Positions 26,639 through 35,477 of a stretch of DNA of 64,000 nt are shown here, in pieces (the first letter of the stretch is position 1; each line of letters begins with the position of its first letter). The notes below the pieces were generated by a model that was given only the letters and a program-made list of their open reading frames with translations, had not been told where the DNA came from and made no database searches. Location of the stretch: contig NZ_JNFG01000001.1 in the NCBI RefSeq assembly GCF_000729995.1, forward strand, positions 1 to 64,000, given 5' to 3'. Source of the DNA: Caballeronia sordidicola (GTDB lineage Bacteria > Pseudomonadota > Gammaproteobacteria > Burkholderiales > Burkholderiaceae). Made by a program: the position numbers and the translations under genes.

Positions 26639-27564
26639 AAAAGACGCGTGATGCGTCCGGATAATTTCGCATGATGCGCCGGGGGTTTGAGAGGCGCTAT
26701 TCTGGAAATCCCTAAGAAAGCGGTATCCGCGTCGTTTGCACCGAAACGACTCCTAAATTTGGTCTCAGAAGATTAACGTGGAGCACCCGGCGGTCTCTGC
26801 TATCGGAACGCCGCGTGATCCATAAAGAACCGAAAAATCGACCGAAATCAATACCCCGCCGTGAATTGCGCTCGCCACCGGCCCAAGCTGTGACGTCGGA
26901 CAGAGAATAGATGAACCGCGATTGCTCGCGCGTGCGTCTGACAGGCGAGTGTTCATCCGCCAACCCAAAGTGTCACTCTTTGTTCAATGACTTCATACCT
27001 ATCTGGCTGCGAGTAAAGAGACAAGAAAAATTTGCAGCGACAACTTGAGGAACGCACGGCACTAAAGCTGTTTCCCAACCAGGCGAGATCTCCTCAAAGA
27101 AAATCGTCCATCATGAACCGCCGAATAGCACGAGATTTCAGCAAGCCCTCGCCCATCGCATCGAGCAATACCGCTGTCCTCACTTTATGACGACGACTCG
27201 TAGAAGAACGCTTTCTCCTCGTGACGGTCAGGCCTACTGACATAGCTCTCCATCAAGTCAACACGATCTAGGATAAATCCTATTTTGCCGGCAGAAGGTT
27301 ACTTTCTTTATTACGCAACGTAAGCTATCTGACGTCTTAACGCTGTGAATCCCTGTCAACGTCTGCGCCTCACCTGCGACAACAATCCGGCCGGTTACGA
27401 TGGGATTGCTGAATAAAGCGATGTGCATCTAATTGGAGTACTAAACGATAAAGCGAGATCGCTAAACATGACCCGCGCTGACATAGCGCAAAAGGTTGAC
27501 ACCCCAGATCGCGCTCGCGAATACCAAAAGCGCCCCACTTAGTAGTAGTGCAAGGTATAAAAAT
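26639..27564. other. Gene-free, AT-richer stretch
   Basis: About 926 bp between kguE and the subtilase gene. By eye it is lower in G+C than the flanks. Minus-strand frames at 26712-26968 have no recognisable family features or ribosome site. TTGACA at 27496-27501 could be a -35 for the downstream gene, with only a weak -10. No insertion-sequence ends were seen. Confidence 0.5.
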
Positions 27565-28131
27565 ATGAAAAAGCAGGGACAAAAAAACTATCCAGAACAA
27601 GCCACCGGCATCTCTCTGCTGCGACGACCTAAAGGGCGCCGCTGGATTGCCAGCGCAGCCGGTGTATTCGTGTTAATCGCTCTAGCGGCATGTGGTGGAA
27701 ACGGAGGCGTTGAAACGGATTCCGCAACGGCACCGAAACTGGACAAACTTGCAGCCAGCGCCAACGGTTCGAGCATGGACTCCGCGCAAATGTCGTCAGC
27801 GATAAACGAAAGCAGCATTGCTCCGGACTCGTTGACAGACCGTTTCATCGTCAAATACAAAGACGGGACGACCGAACGGAAAGCTCCCTCGACGATCCAG
27901 TCGAAATTTGATCGGCAGCGTGGCACCTTCCCTGCAAAGGCACGCCATCTGCGTCGCATGGGTATCGGAGCTGATGTTGTGACGACCGATCGAAAGCTGA
28001 ATGCGAATGAAGCGAAAGCATTCATGCGGGTTATTGCCGCAGACCCCGACGTTGAGTATGTAGAACCCGACGTGATAATGTCGGCGCAAATGGTTCCAAA
28101 CGATCCTGAATACATAAATCAATGGGACTAA
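27565..28131 (+). CDS. Subtilisin-like protease, N-terminal (lipoprotein signal plus propeptide) fragment
   Basis: Start ATG at 27565 has AAGGT eight bases upstream. The 188-residue frame has a basic N-region and a hydrophobic segment ending in ALAACGGNGG, a lipobox, so the protein is probably membrane anchored. It continues with an I9-like inhibitor propeptide (DRFIVKYKDGTTERKA, then VIAADPDVEYVEPDVIMSAQ) and ends at NDPEYINQWD then TAA. In subtilases the NDPxYxxQW motif leads directly into the catalytic domain, which here continues in the +1 frame at 28122. One extra G in the GGG run at 28124-28126 would join them as NQWGLTSN. Confidence 0.8.
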   Translation: MKKQGQKNYPEQATGISLLRRPKGRRWIASAAGVFVLIALAACGGNGGVETDSATAPKLDKLAASANGSSMDSAQMSSAINESSIAPDSLTDRFIVKYKDGTTERKAPSTIQSKFDRQRGTFPAKARHLRRMGIGADVVTTDRKLNANEAKAFMRVIAADPDVEYVEPDVIMSAQMVPNDPEYINQWD

Positions 28132-29666
28132 CTTCAAATCTGAAGCCGGGAACGAAAACTGCAGGAATTCGCGTTGAGGATGCTTGGGACATGACTAAGG
28201 GTTCGGGATCCGTAATTGCGATTGTGGACAGCGGCGTTACAAACCACAGCGATCTCAATCTTAATATCCTGTCCGGATACGACTTCACCCCTGACAATAA
28301 TGGGGGCAATGGCAGTGATCCAGGCATCACAACCGAAACCTGTTCGGTCACATGGCACGGGACGCACGTCGCGGGCATCGCTGCCGCGTTAACAAATAAC
28401 AGCGTTGGTATTGCAGGGGTAGCGCCGGCCGCTAAGGTTGTGCCAGTTCGAGTATTGAATGCATGCGGTAAAGGCTTCATGTCCAGCATTGCAGACGGCA
28501 TTACTTGGGCAGCGGGCGGAAGTGTCCCTAATACGCCGGTGACTGCGCATCGTGCGAAGGTCATTAATTTGAGCTTGGGCGGTCTCGGGGACTGCGATAA
28601 AACAATGCAGAGTGCAATCGACTACGCGACTAGCGAAGGGGCGGTAGTAGTCGTAGCAGCAGGAAACAATGGTGTCGACGCGGCGTACTTTCAGCCTGCC
28701 AACTGTCGTAATGTGATCAGTGTTGGCGGGAGTGCTCCAGATGGCACCAATTACGGTTACTCGAACTACGGACCCGCGGTTGATGTTGCAGCACCCAGCA
28801 CCTCAATCTTGTCCACGTACAACGACGGAACGTCTACACCTGGCGCCGAAGGGTATCGATACTTGACCGGTACGTCGATGGCCGCCCCATTCGTAAGCGG
28901 CGTTGTCGCGCTCGCGCAGTCAGTAGCTCCGACACCGTTGACTTACGCGGAAATGCGGACTTTGATCCAGCAAAACGTACAGCCGTTTGCTCCTAACACG
29001 CCGAATAATCCTATCGGGCAAGGAATTGTCGATGCAACGGCAACGGTCGCTGCTGCAAAGTCCGGAAACATCCCTATCGCGGCAGATTTCGCGTGCTCGC
29101 AAGCTGTCAACATAATGCAAGTGAAATGCAAAGACTTGTCTACATCCAGAGGGGGGGCGCCTATCTGCTCATGGGTCTGGAATTTCTACAAAGAATTCAG
29201 AGAAGATCAAGCTAATCGGACATACTCAAACTCCGTCGACCCCTACGCGAACTACGAAGACGCTGGCGAATATCTAATTCGATTAAAAGTCACGGATAGC
29301 AATGGCACCACTAGTACACTGACTCGTGCGGTTTCAGTGGTTGCCCCGACCGTCTTCTCCTTAGATTTTGATATACCGTATCTTGTCTCATTGCCTTCTT
29401 ATGAGATGCGTTATCTCCAACTCGATATCCCAACTGGGCTAAAGAGCATGACGGTCAACCTTGTTCAAGGGAGAGCGAACGACGGAGCATGGCTCTTTCT
29501 CGCCCGGTCGCCAACTCCGATCGCGCCGTATTGCCAATCAGGTATGGGGAATAATCACCCTGCGGTCTGTAAAGTTACCAATCCAGTTCCAGGCCCCTAT
29601 TTCGTTATCGTCAGCGGGACAACTGACCTCGAATCGGCGAAGCTCACCGCTACTTACGAGCAATAG
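28122..29666 (+). CDS. Subtilisin-like S8 serine protease, catalytic part with PKD-like and C-terminal beta domains
   Basis: This frame carries the complete S8 triad, counted from the ATG at 28122: Asp36 (VIAIVDSGVTNHSDL), His79 (TWHGTHVAGIAA) and Ser252 (GTSMAAPFVSG), with the oxyanion Asn in VVAAGNNG. A PKD-like module follows at about 325-415, and a C-terminal domain resembling bacterial pre-peptidase domains ends the protein. It has no signal of its own, so it is the downstream half of the gene starting at 27565, split by a one-base frameshift. If the shift is real the protease is dead; if it is a base-calling error the full protein is about 700 residues. Confidence 0.85.
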   Translation: MGLTSNLKPGTKTAGIRVEDAWDMTKGSGSVIAIVDSGVTNHSDLNLNILSGYDFTPDNNGGNGSDPGITTETCSVTWHGTHVAGIAAALTNNSVGIAGVAPAAKVVPVRVLNACGKGFMSSIADGITWAAGGSVPNTPVTAHRAKVINLSLGGLGDCDKTMQSAIDYATSEGAVVVVAAGNNGVDAAYFQPANCRNVISVGGSAPDGTNYGYSNYGPAVDVAAPSTSILSTYNDGTSTPGAEGYRYLTGTSMAAPFVSGVVALAQSVAPTPLTYAEMRTLIQQNVQPFAPNTPNNPIGQGIVDATATVAAAKSGNIPIAADFACSQAVNIMQVKCKDLSTSRGGAPICSWVWNFYKEFREDQANRTYSNSVDPYANYEDAGEYLIRLKVTDSNGTTSTLTRAVSVVAPTVFSLDFDIPYLVSLPSYEMRYLQLDIPTGLKSMTVNLVQGRANDGAWLFLARSPTPIAPYCQSGMGNNHPAVCKVTNPVPGPYFVIVSGTTDLESAKLTATYEQ

Positions 29667-29689
29667 CCCGTTGCAACTACTCCCCTCAG

Positions 29690-29709
29690 TGACCCCTCAT
29701 ATGGGTCAC
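29690..29709. other. Perfect 7-bp hairpin between subtilase and TPR gene
   Basis: Arms GTGACCC (29690-29696) and GGGTCAC (29703-29709) with a 6-base loop lie between the two genes. There is no following T run, so an intrinsic terminator is doubtful; it may be a partial terminator or mRNA-processing site. Confidence 0.4.
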
Positions 29710-29745
29710 CGGGGCAGATCTTCATGCACTACTGACAAACAGAAA

Positions 29746-31044
29746 ATGATGCTTGAGCAGGACACCCTCCAAGAAGGCCTTGATCTCATCGCCGCTCTAT
29801 CGAAAAGCAACCTTATCAGCCAGCTTGAAGAAGCCGTCACGGACTTGAGAACGCGATTTGCCGATAATGCCAACGCGCTCAAGTCACTCGCATTCGTCTT
29901 GAACACAAACGATCGATTCGCGGAAGCGTGCAGTGTCGCGAGACAGGGACTAACCGTTGATCCGACGCATCCTTTGCTACATCACAATGCAGCGCGCTCG
30001 TTGGGCATTCGTGGCAGGACCATCGAAAGTCGGCCGTACAGTATGGAAGCCGCGCGGCTCTTGCCCGACAACCCGTATATGCAATTTCACTTAGCAGGGG
30101 TGCAGCTCGCACTCGGTGAATATGACGAAGGCTGGAAGCGTTATCGATGGTTCTATGAAATTCCCGGCGCCGCGCACCAACGGACTAGCCCCACATTTCC
30201 TGAGTGGAATGGCGAGCCTGTCGCGGGCTGCCAGTTCCTGCTTGTCGGCGAACAGGGATGCGGCGATCAAATACAGTTCCTGAGATTCGCCAATTGGTTA
30301 GTTTGGCAAGGAGCAACGGTTGATGTGCTGGTGAGTGAGCCGATAGCGGGCTTGGCAGCCAGCATGGATAGCGTGAGGGCGGTATTCACCACGATGCCGC
30401 CTGGCCCCTATACCTACTGGTGCCACATGCTAAGAATGCCGGAGCATGTGAAGCTTGATTTGCAGATGCTGCCTGTTGCAATGCCTTATCTCTCAGCAAC
30501 ACGGGATAAACAGCGCCATTGGAAAACTCGCATTGATGGCATGTCGCCGCCCGCAAGGCGGGTAAAGAATAGACGCGTCGGGATTGTGTGGGCGGGTAAC
30601 TCTGCTCACCCGCTTGACCGTTTTCGCTCTATCCGGCTTGATACATTGAGGCCGCTATTTGCGCTCACCGATATAACCTGGTTTTCTGTACAAAAGGGCG
30701 ACCGGGAATACGAGAGCGAATCGCTGTCGAATGAATTCGAACTGCACAACTTAGGTCCGGCTATCGACGACTTCACCGATACGCTGGCCATACTCCATTC
30801 ACTTGATTTACTCATTACAGTAGACACGTCAGTGGCGCATCTTGCCGGCGCCGCTGCACTACCCGTCTGGACGTTCGTCGCCGCTAACACTGAATGGCGA
30901 TGGCTAGTCGATAGAACAGATAGCCCGTGGTATCCGTCGATGCGACTATTTCGTCAGCATCAACTAGGCGATTGGGAAACCGTTATCGAGGAAGTGCGGT
31001 ATGCATTGCAGGATGGGTTGAGCATGCACGACGCTGAGACTTGA
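29746..31044 (+). CDS. TPR-containing protein with glycosyltransferase 9-like C-terminal domain
   Basis: About 432 residues from the ATG at 29746 (or 29749). The first 140 residues hold tetratricopeptide-like helices (NALKSLAFVLNTNDRFAEAC, HPLLHHNAARSLGIRG, YMQFHLAGVQLALGEYDEGW). The rest has features of the ADP-heptose-transferase-like GT9 fold: VGEQGCGDQIQFLRFA, RVGIVWAGNSAHPLDRFRSI and the DTSVAHLAGAA nucleotide-sugar loop. Such fusions glycosylate proteins or surface polymers, but the acceptor is unknown. It shares the AT-richer composition of the subtilase and follows it by 79 bp. Confidence 0.78.
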   Translation: MMLEQDTLQEGLDLIAALSKSNLISQLEEAVTDLRTRFADNANALKSLAFVLNTNDRFAEACSVARQGLTVDPTHPLLHHNAARSLGIRGRTIESRPYSMEAARLLPDNPYMQFHLAGVQLALGEYDEGWKRYRWFYEIPGAAHQRTSPTFPEWNGEPVAGCQFLLVGEQGCGDQIQFLRFANWLVWQGATVDVLVSEPIAGLAASMDSVRAVFTTMPPGPYTYWCHMLRMPEHVKLDLQMLPVAMPYLSATRDKQRHWKTRIDGMSPPARRVKNRRVGIVWAGNSAHPLDRFRSIRLDTLRPLFALTDITWFSVQKGDREYESESLSNEFELHNLGPAIDDFTDTLAILHSLDLLITVDTSVAHLAGAAALPVWTFVAANTEWRWLVDRTDSPWYPSMRLFRQHQLGDWETVIEEVRYALQDGLSMHDAET

Positions 31045-31094
31045 TTTTTCACACGCCCTTTGAGGTTTTGCAAAACCAAGGGCTCGATACAAAT

Positions 31095-31985
31095 TCACTT
31101 CCCAGCCCCCTCCTCCACGCACAGCGCATAAAACCTCCCCGCCGCCCGCGACGCCGCCGCCCCGTGCGGCATCAGGATCGAAAACCGTCGCGTCAGCGGC
31201 TCCGGCGCAATTCGCAAGCGCTGCAGCGCGCCGTCCTCATGGCGCATCGACATCGCCGACACAAAACCAATTCCCATCCCCGCCCGCACCGCTTCCTTCA
31301 CGCCCTCCACGCCCGCGATTTCCAGTGCAACGCGCATCTGCGCACCGGCCCGGGCGCATGCGCGCTCGACCAACTGGCGCACGCCGGATCCGCCCTCGCG
31401 CAAGACCAGCGAATGAGCGCACACCGCTTCCAGAGTCACCCCGCCGGCAATAGCCGCCAGCGGATGTCCACTCGGCGCAATTGCCACGATTTCGTCCTCG
31501 CGCCACGCCGTGACTTCGGTTCCCGGCGGCAAATCCGCGCCCACCGGCCCTTCGATCATCGCGATATCCAGCGAACCCAGCGTCGCGACGATTTCCGTCG
31601 TATTCCCGTTGATCGTGTGAACCGTCACATCCGGATGCTGCCGATGAAACTCCGCAATCAGATAAGGCAACAGGTAACTCGCCGGCGTCGTGCTCGCGCC
31701 AATCCTCAGCGTGCCGCGCTCGAGCCCCCGCAGCGCATTCCGGTACGCGCGCGCTTGGCCCACCGTCTCCCGGATTCGCGTCGCATAAACCGCGAGCTGT
31801 TCGCCGGCGGCGGTCAGCCGAATTCCGCGACCCTCGCGCTGATACAGCGGCTCGCCGAATTCGTCCTGTAACTGGCGCAACTGCCCCGAGACAGCCGGCT
31901 GCGACAAATGCAGCGCGAGTGCTGCCCGGCTGATATTGGAATGCTCGGCGACGGTGGCGAAGGTTATAAGCTGGTCTGGGGTCAT
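31095..31985 (-). CDS. LysR family regulator, YeiE-like
   Basis: A 296-residue LysR protein: HTH at about 1-60 (MTPDQLITFATVAEHSNISR, then AALALHLSQPAVSGQLRQLQ) and an effector domain. It is divergent from a YeiH-type membrane protein, the same arrangement as E. coli yeiE/yeiH, which supports the YeiE-like call. It likely controls the transporter through the repeats in the 107-bp gap. Confidence 0.85.
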   Translation of the reverse strand: MTPDQLITFATVAEHSNISRAALALHLSQPAVSGQLRQLQDEFGEPLYQREGRGIRLTAAGEQLAVYATRIRETVGQARAYRNALRGLERGTLRIGASTTPASYLLPYLIAEFHRQHPDVTVHTINGNTTEIVATLGSLDIAMIEGPVGADLPPGTEVTAWREDEIVAIAPSGHPLAAIAGGVTLEAVCAHSLVLREGGSGVRQLVERACARAGAQMRVALEIAGVEGVKEAVRAGMGIGFVSAMSMRHEDGALQRLRIAPEPLTRRFSILMPHGAAASRAAGRFYALCVEEGAGK

Positions 31986-32092
31986 TTGGGCATAACTATC
32001 GGCTAAGTGGATAGTTTACATCCTAAATGACGATTTTTCATATCGATATATCAATATTAGGATTAGAACATCGAACCAAAACGGAAAAAACC
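31986..32092. promoter_or_regulatory. Divergent control region with nested inverted repeats
   Basis: Two inverted repeats are visible: AACTATC/GATAGTT at 31994-32000 and 32010-32016, and ATCCTAA/TTAGGAT at 32020-32026 and 32057-32063. The first has the compact dyad spacing of LysR sites. The second spans an AT-rich core (ATCGATATATCAATATT) likely to hold the transporter promoter. It is the obvious site for regulation by the adjacent LysR protein. Confidence 0.65.
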
Positions 32093-33169
32093 GTGAATTC
32101 CCTCGCTACCCCAGTCGCATCTCGTTCCGCTCCCGCCGCCGCTCCAGTCGGTCAAACGCGCGGTCACCTGAACGGCATCTTGTTCGTCGCGATGTTCGCC
32201 GCCGCCGTCACGCAACTGGCGGCGCTGCCCTTCGTCTCGAATCTGGGGCTCAGTCCGCTGATCGTCGGCATTGTCGCGGGAGCTATCTACGGCAACGCGC
32301 TGCGCGACGGCATGCCGGAAAGCTGGGCGTCGGGGGTGAATTTTTCGGCTCGCAAGCTGCTGCGCATCGCAGTCGGGTTCTTCGGGCTGCGTGTCAGCCT
32401 GCAAGAAATCGCGCAAGTCGGGCTGCCGGGACTGACGGTGTCGGTGCTGGTGGTGGTGAGCACGCTCGCCATCGGCACATGGGCGGGCATGAAACTGATG
32501 AAACTCGACCGCGATACGGCTTTGCTGACCGCCGCCGGCAGCGCAATCTGCGGCGCCGCGGCGGTCCTCGCGTTCGAATCCACCTTGCAATCCGAGCCGC
32601 ATAAGAGCGCGATGGCGGTCGGAAGTGTCGTGCTGTTCGGCACGCTTTCCATGTTCCTCTATCCGCTCGCATTGCACCTCGGCTGGCTGCATCTCGATAC
32701 GCTGGGCGTCGGGCTGTTTTTCGGCGGCACGATTCACGAAGTGGCGCAGGTGGTCGGCGCGGCCAGCAATGTGAGCCCGGAAGCGACGCATATCGCGACC
32801 ATCGTGAAAATGACGCGCGTGATGCTGCTCGTGCCGGTGCTGCTCGTGATCGGCATGTGGGTGAACCGCTCGCGCGGAGCCGCCGATGGCACGAAGCGCA
32901 AGCTCGCAATTCCCTGGTTTGCGCTCGGCTTCCTTGCGCTCGTGATCGTGAATTCCTTGCACGTTTTGCCTGATACCGCTACGCACACGCTGAACACGCT
33001 CGACACCTTCGCGTTGACCATGGCGATGACCGCACTGGGCATTGAAACGCGGATCGCGCAGATCCGCCAGGCAGGACCGCGTGCGCTCGTAACCGGCGCC
33101 ATCGTCTACGCCTGGCTGATCGGGGGAGGACTTGCGATAACCATGGGCGTCGAGCGCCTGCTCGGGTAA
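32093..33169 (+). CDS. YeiH family putative sulfate/anion export protein (UPF0324)
   Basis: The GTG at 32093 is chosen because the longer frame from 32027 would run through the regulatory repeats. The product is 358 residues with about ten membrane segments. Family features include GIVAGAIYGNALRDGMPE, the GVGLFFGGTIHEVAQVVGAA loop and FALGFLALVIVNSLHVLP. Members are proposed exporters of sulfite or related anions; direct evidence is limited. It is paired with the divergent LysR gene and ends at a good terminator. Confidence 0.83.
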   Translation: MNSLATPVASRSAPAAAPVGQTRGHLNGILFVAMFAAAVTQLAALPFVSNLGLSPLIVGIVAGAIYGNALRDGMPESWASGVNFSARKLLRIAVGFFGLRVSLQEIAQVGLPGLTVSVLVVVSTLAIGTWAGMKLMKLDRDTALLTAAGSAICGAAAVLAFESTLQSEPHKSAMAVGSVVLFGTLSMFLYPLALHLGWLHLDTLGVGLFFGGTIHEVAQVVGAASNVSPEATHIATIVKMTRVMLLVPVLLVIGMWVNRSRGAADGTKRKLAIPWFALGFLALVIVNSLHVLPDTATHTLNTLDTFALTMAMTALGIETRIAQIRQAGPRALVTGAIVYAWLIGGGLAITMGVERLLG

Positions 33170-33204
33170 GGTTCGTAGCGGTACCGCTTGCAAGAACACA
33201 GAAG

Positions 33205-33243
33205 CCCCGCAGAAGCCCGCCGCCCGTGCGGGGTTTTGCTTTT
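33205..33243 (+). terminator. Rho-independent terminator after the YeiH gene
   Basis: Arms CCCCGCA (33205-33211) and TGCGGGG (33227-33233) are followed by TTTTGCTTTT. Stem, spacing and T tract fit an intrinsic terminator 35 bp after the stop. Confidence 0.85.
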
Positions 33244-33352
33244 CAGCGAGCTTACGAGTGCGACGTCCAAGTGCAATCCAAGCGCAACGGCACGCGTGTT
33301 GCTACCCTCTTGTCTTTGGGTTTCCAGCGATCACACCGCGAGGATATGGCCG

Positions 33353-34087
33353 ATGGCCTACGAACTGTATTACTGGGATGGTCTTCAAGGCCGCGGCGAA
33401 TTCGTCCGGCTCGCGCTGGAAGACGCGGGCGCGGATTACGTGGACATTGCACGCGGCGCGAAGAAGGACGGACAAGGCACCGGCGCCATGATGAAGATCA
33501 TGAACAGCAAGACGGAGCCACATATCCCGTTCGCCCCGCCATTCCTGAAGGATGGCGAACTGATCGTGCCGCACGTGGCGAACATCCTGCAATACCTGGG
33601 GCCGAAGCTCGGTCTCGCGCCGAAGGACGAAGGCCTGCGTTATGTCGCGCACGGCTTGCAACTGACAATCGCGGACATGGTGACCGAAGTCCACGACACT
33701 CACCATCCGCTTGCGAGCGGCCAGTATTACGAAGACCAGAAGGACGCAGCGAAGAAGCGCTCGAAGGACTTCATCGAAAGCCGGGTTCCGAAGTTCATCG
33801 GCTATTTCGAGCGCGTGCTTGCGCAGAATCCTCACGGCGATACGCAGATAATCGGCAACACGACCACGTACGTGGATCTGTCGATATTTCAACTTGTCGA
33901 CGGCCTGTACTACGCCTTTCCCCGGGCGACGAAAAAATTCGGCAGCCTGTATCCGCGCGTCGCGGCATTACACGATGCCGTGCTTGAACGACCGAATATC
34001 GCAGCTTATGTGGATTCGGAACGCAGGATTTCATTCAACGAATCCGGCATCTTCCGCCATTACCCGGAACTGGATCAGGATGCCTAG
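33353..34087 (+). CDS. Glutathione S-transferase family protein
   Basis: Start ATG at 33353 has GAGGAT about seven bases upstream; the long upstream extension lacks coding character. The 244-residue product starts MAYELYYWDGLQGRGEFVRL, a thioredoxin-fold GST N-domain with a catalytic Tyr candidate. FAPPFLKDGELIVPHVANIL contains the cis-Pro glutathione-binding region. A helical C-domain follows, with TYVDLSIFQLVDGLYYAFP. It probably conjugates or handles electrophiles and is 54 bp upstream of an aldo/keto reductase, suggesting a detoxification pair. Confidence 0.83.
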   Translation: MAYELYYWDGLQGRGEFVRLALEDAGADYVDIARGAKKDGQGTGAMMKIMNSKTEPHIPFAPPFLKDGELIVPHVANILQYLGPKLGLAPKDEGLRYVAHGLQLTIADMVTEVHDTHHPLASGQYYEDQKDAAKKRSKDFIESRVPKFIGYFERVLAQNPHGDTQIIGNTTTYVDLSIFQLVDGLYYAFPRATKKFGSLYPRVAALHDAVLERPNIAAYVDSERRISFNESGIFRHYPELDQDA

Positions 34088-34141
34088 AATTCCTGACCCA
34101 GCCGGCCTGTATCGGATAAACGTAATCAAAAGGAGTATCAG

Positions 34142-34945
34142 ATGATCGAAACCATTCCCTCCTTCGGACTCGGCACCTTTCGCGTAGATGCGGAGAAAAC
34201 CGCCAGGTCTGTCACGAGCGCGCTGCAGCTTGGATACCACCATATCGATACCGCGCAGCTCTACAAGAACGAAGAAGCCGTCGGTAAAGGCGTGCGCGAC
34301 TCAACCGTGCCGCGCGAGGATATCTGGATTACGACAAAGGTCTGGCACGACCGGCTGCGTCGTGAAGATGTGGTTAAAAGCCTGGTGGAAAGCCACAAAA
34401 AACTGAACATCGGTACGATCGATCTCGCGCTGGTTCATTGGCCGTCGCCCGATAGCGTGGTGCCAATCGCCGAATCGATCGCGGGCTTTCAGGACGCGCA
34501 GAAGCAGCAGTTGATCCGGCATTTCGGCGTGTCGAACTTCACTGCGCCGTTGCTCGAGGAAGCGTTGAACGCGCCCGGCGGCGAGGGCATTGTGACGAAC
34601 CAGTTCGAAATCAGCCCATTCCTCGCGAACCGCAAGCTGGTCGAGGCAACGCAAAGGCTCGGCGTGAAGGTGACCGCGTATATGCCGCTGGGCGAAGGCC
34701 GTGCGCACAAGGATCCCACGTTGGTTGCCATCGCGAAGAAACACGGCGTGACACCCGCTCAGGTGACGTTCGCATGGCTGCTGTCGCGCGATATCGTGGT
34801 GTTGTCGGCATCGACGAACCCGGAACACCAGGAACTGAACTGGGACTCGCAAAAGGTGAGGCTGGACGCCGACGATATTGCGAAGATCGATGCGCTGGAC
34901 GAAGGCCAGCGAAACGCGAAGCCGCCGTTTTCGCCGAAGTGGTGA
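34142..34945 (+). CDS. Aldo/keto reductase, DkgB-like
   Basis: A 267-residue AKR barrel. The catalytic tetrad is visible: Asp and Tyr in HHIDTAQLYKNEEAVGKGV, Lys in WITTKVWHDRL, His in LALVHWPSP. The C-terminus has the NADPH-binding VVLSASTNPEHQELN region. Length fits the 2,5-diketo-gluconate reductase / methylglyoxal reductase group. An AAAAGGAG-type site precedes the start. It follows the GST gene and ends at a terminator. Confidence 0.88.
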   Translation: MIETIPSFGLGTFRVDAEKTARSVTSALQLGYHHIDTAQLYKNEEAVGKGVRDSTVPREDIWITTKVWHDRLRREDVVKSLVESHKKLNIGTIDLALVHWPSPDSVVPIAESIAGFQDAQKQQLIRHFGVSNFTAPLLEEALNAPGGEGIVTNQFEISPFLANRKLVEATQRLGVKVTAYMPLGEGRAHKDPTLVAIAKKHGVTPAQVTFAWLLSRDIVVLSASTNPEHQELNWDSQKVRLDADDIAKIDALDEGQRNAKPPFSPKW

Positions 34946-34970
34946 TTGGGTAGTTTGACGTAGAGGACAG

Positions 34971-35000
34971 CCCGGCTTTGATGTGACGAGGCCGGGTTTT
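34971..35000 (+). terminator. Terminator after the aldo/keto reductase
   Basis: Arms CCCGGC (34971-34976) and GCCGGG (34991-34996) with TTTT directly after. It also lies just beyond the convergent cadR stop at 35024. Confidence 0.7.
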
Positions 35001-35023
35001 CGGAACCCGCCCCGCTTTCTCTC

Positions 35024-35455
35024 TCAGCCCAAATGCGTCCGCTTCTCGCGTGCGGGCGCAACATCGTTCGTAGAAAGCGCTTGGACGATGCCGCAGTCCG
35101 TCGCTGATTCTTCCGTCGTGCATTGGCCCCTCAACGCCACCAGTTGCGCCTTGAGTTGCGTCAATTCCTCGATTCGCCTGTCCACATGAAGAATGTGTTC
35201 ATCGACGAGTGAATTGATCGAGCCGCACGGTTCGCCGGGCGCATCGGTTGCGCTGAGCAGATGGCGAATCTCCTCATGTGTCATATCCAGTGCACGGCAA
35301 TTGCGGATGAACCGCAACCGTTCCGCGTGCGCCTCCGTGTAGTTCCGGTAATTGGAATCCGTCCGGCTGGCTTCCGGCATCAAGCCTTCTTTTTCGTAAA
35401 AGCGGATGGTTTCAGTCGTGCACTGAGCCATTTTCGCCAGTTCGCCGATTTTCAT
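35024..35455 (-). CDS. cadR: Cd(II)/Pb(II)-responsive MerR family regulator
   Basis: A 143-residue MerR protein: winged HTH at 1-70 (MKIGELAKMAQCTTETIRFY, EKEGLMPEASRTDSNYRNY), a dimerisation helix and a C-terminal metal loop. Cys residues occur in GEPCGSINSLVDEH and in the tail at about 112-125, with the HILHVDRRIEEL helix between, as in CadR/PbrR proteins. It is divergent from the P-type ATPase gene and shares with it a MerR-type promoter with an over-long spacer. Confidence 0.9.
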   Translation of the reverse strand: MKIGELAKMAQCTTETIRFYEKEGLMPEASRTDSNYRNYTEAHAERLRFIRNCRALDMTHEEIRHLLSATDAPGEPCGSINSLVDEHILHVDRRIEELTQLKAQLVALRGQCTTEESATDCGIVQALSTNDVAPAREKRTHLG

Positions 35456-35477
35456 TGCACATGCTCCCGGCCAACGC

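Noticed and set aside
26712..26968. Two overlapping minus-strand frames in the kguE-subtilase gap
   Set aside because: Frames of 67-83 residues with no ribosome site, no family motif and no coding-like codon use; they overlap each other.
28120..28131. Programmed translational frameshift in the subtilase
   Set aside because: No heptameric slippery sequence and no following pseudoknot-like structure; a one-base homopolymer change explains the break more simply.
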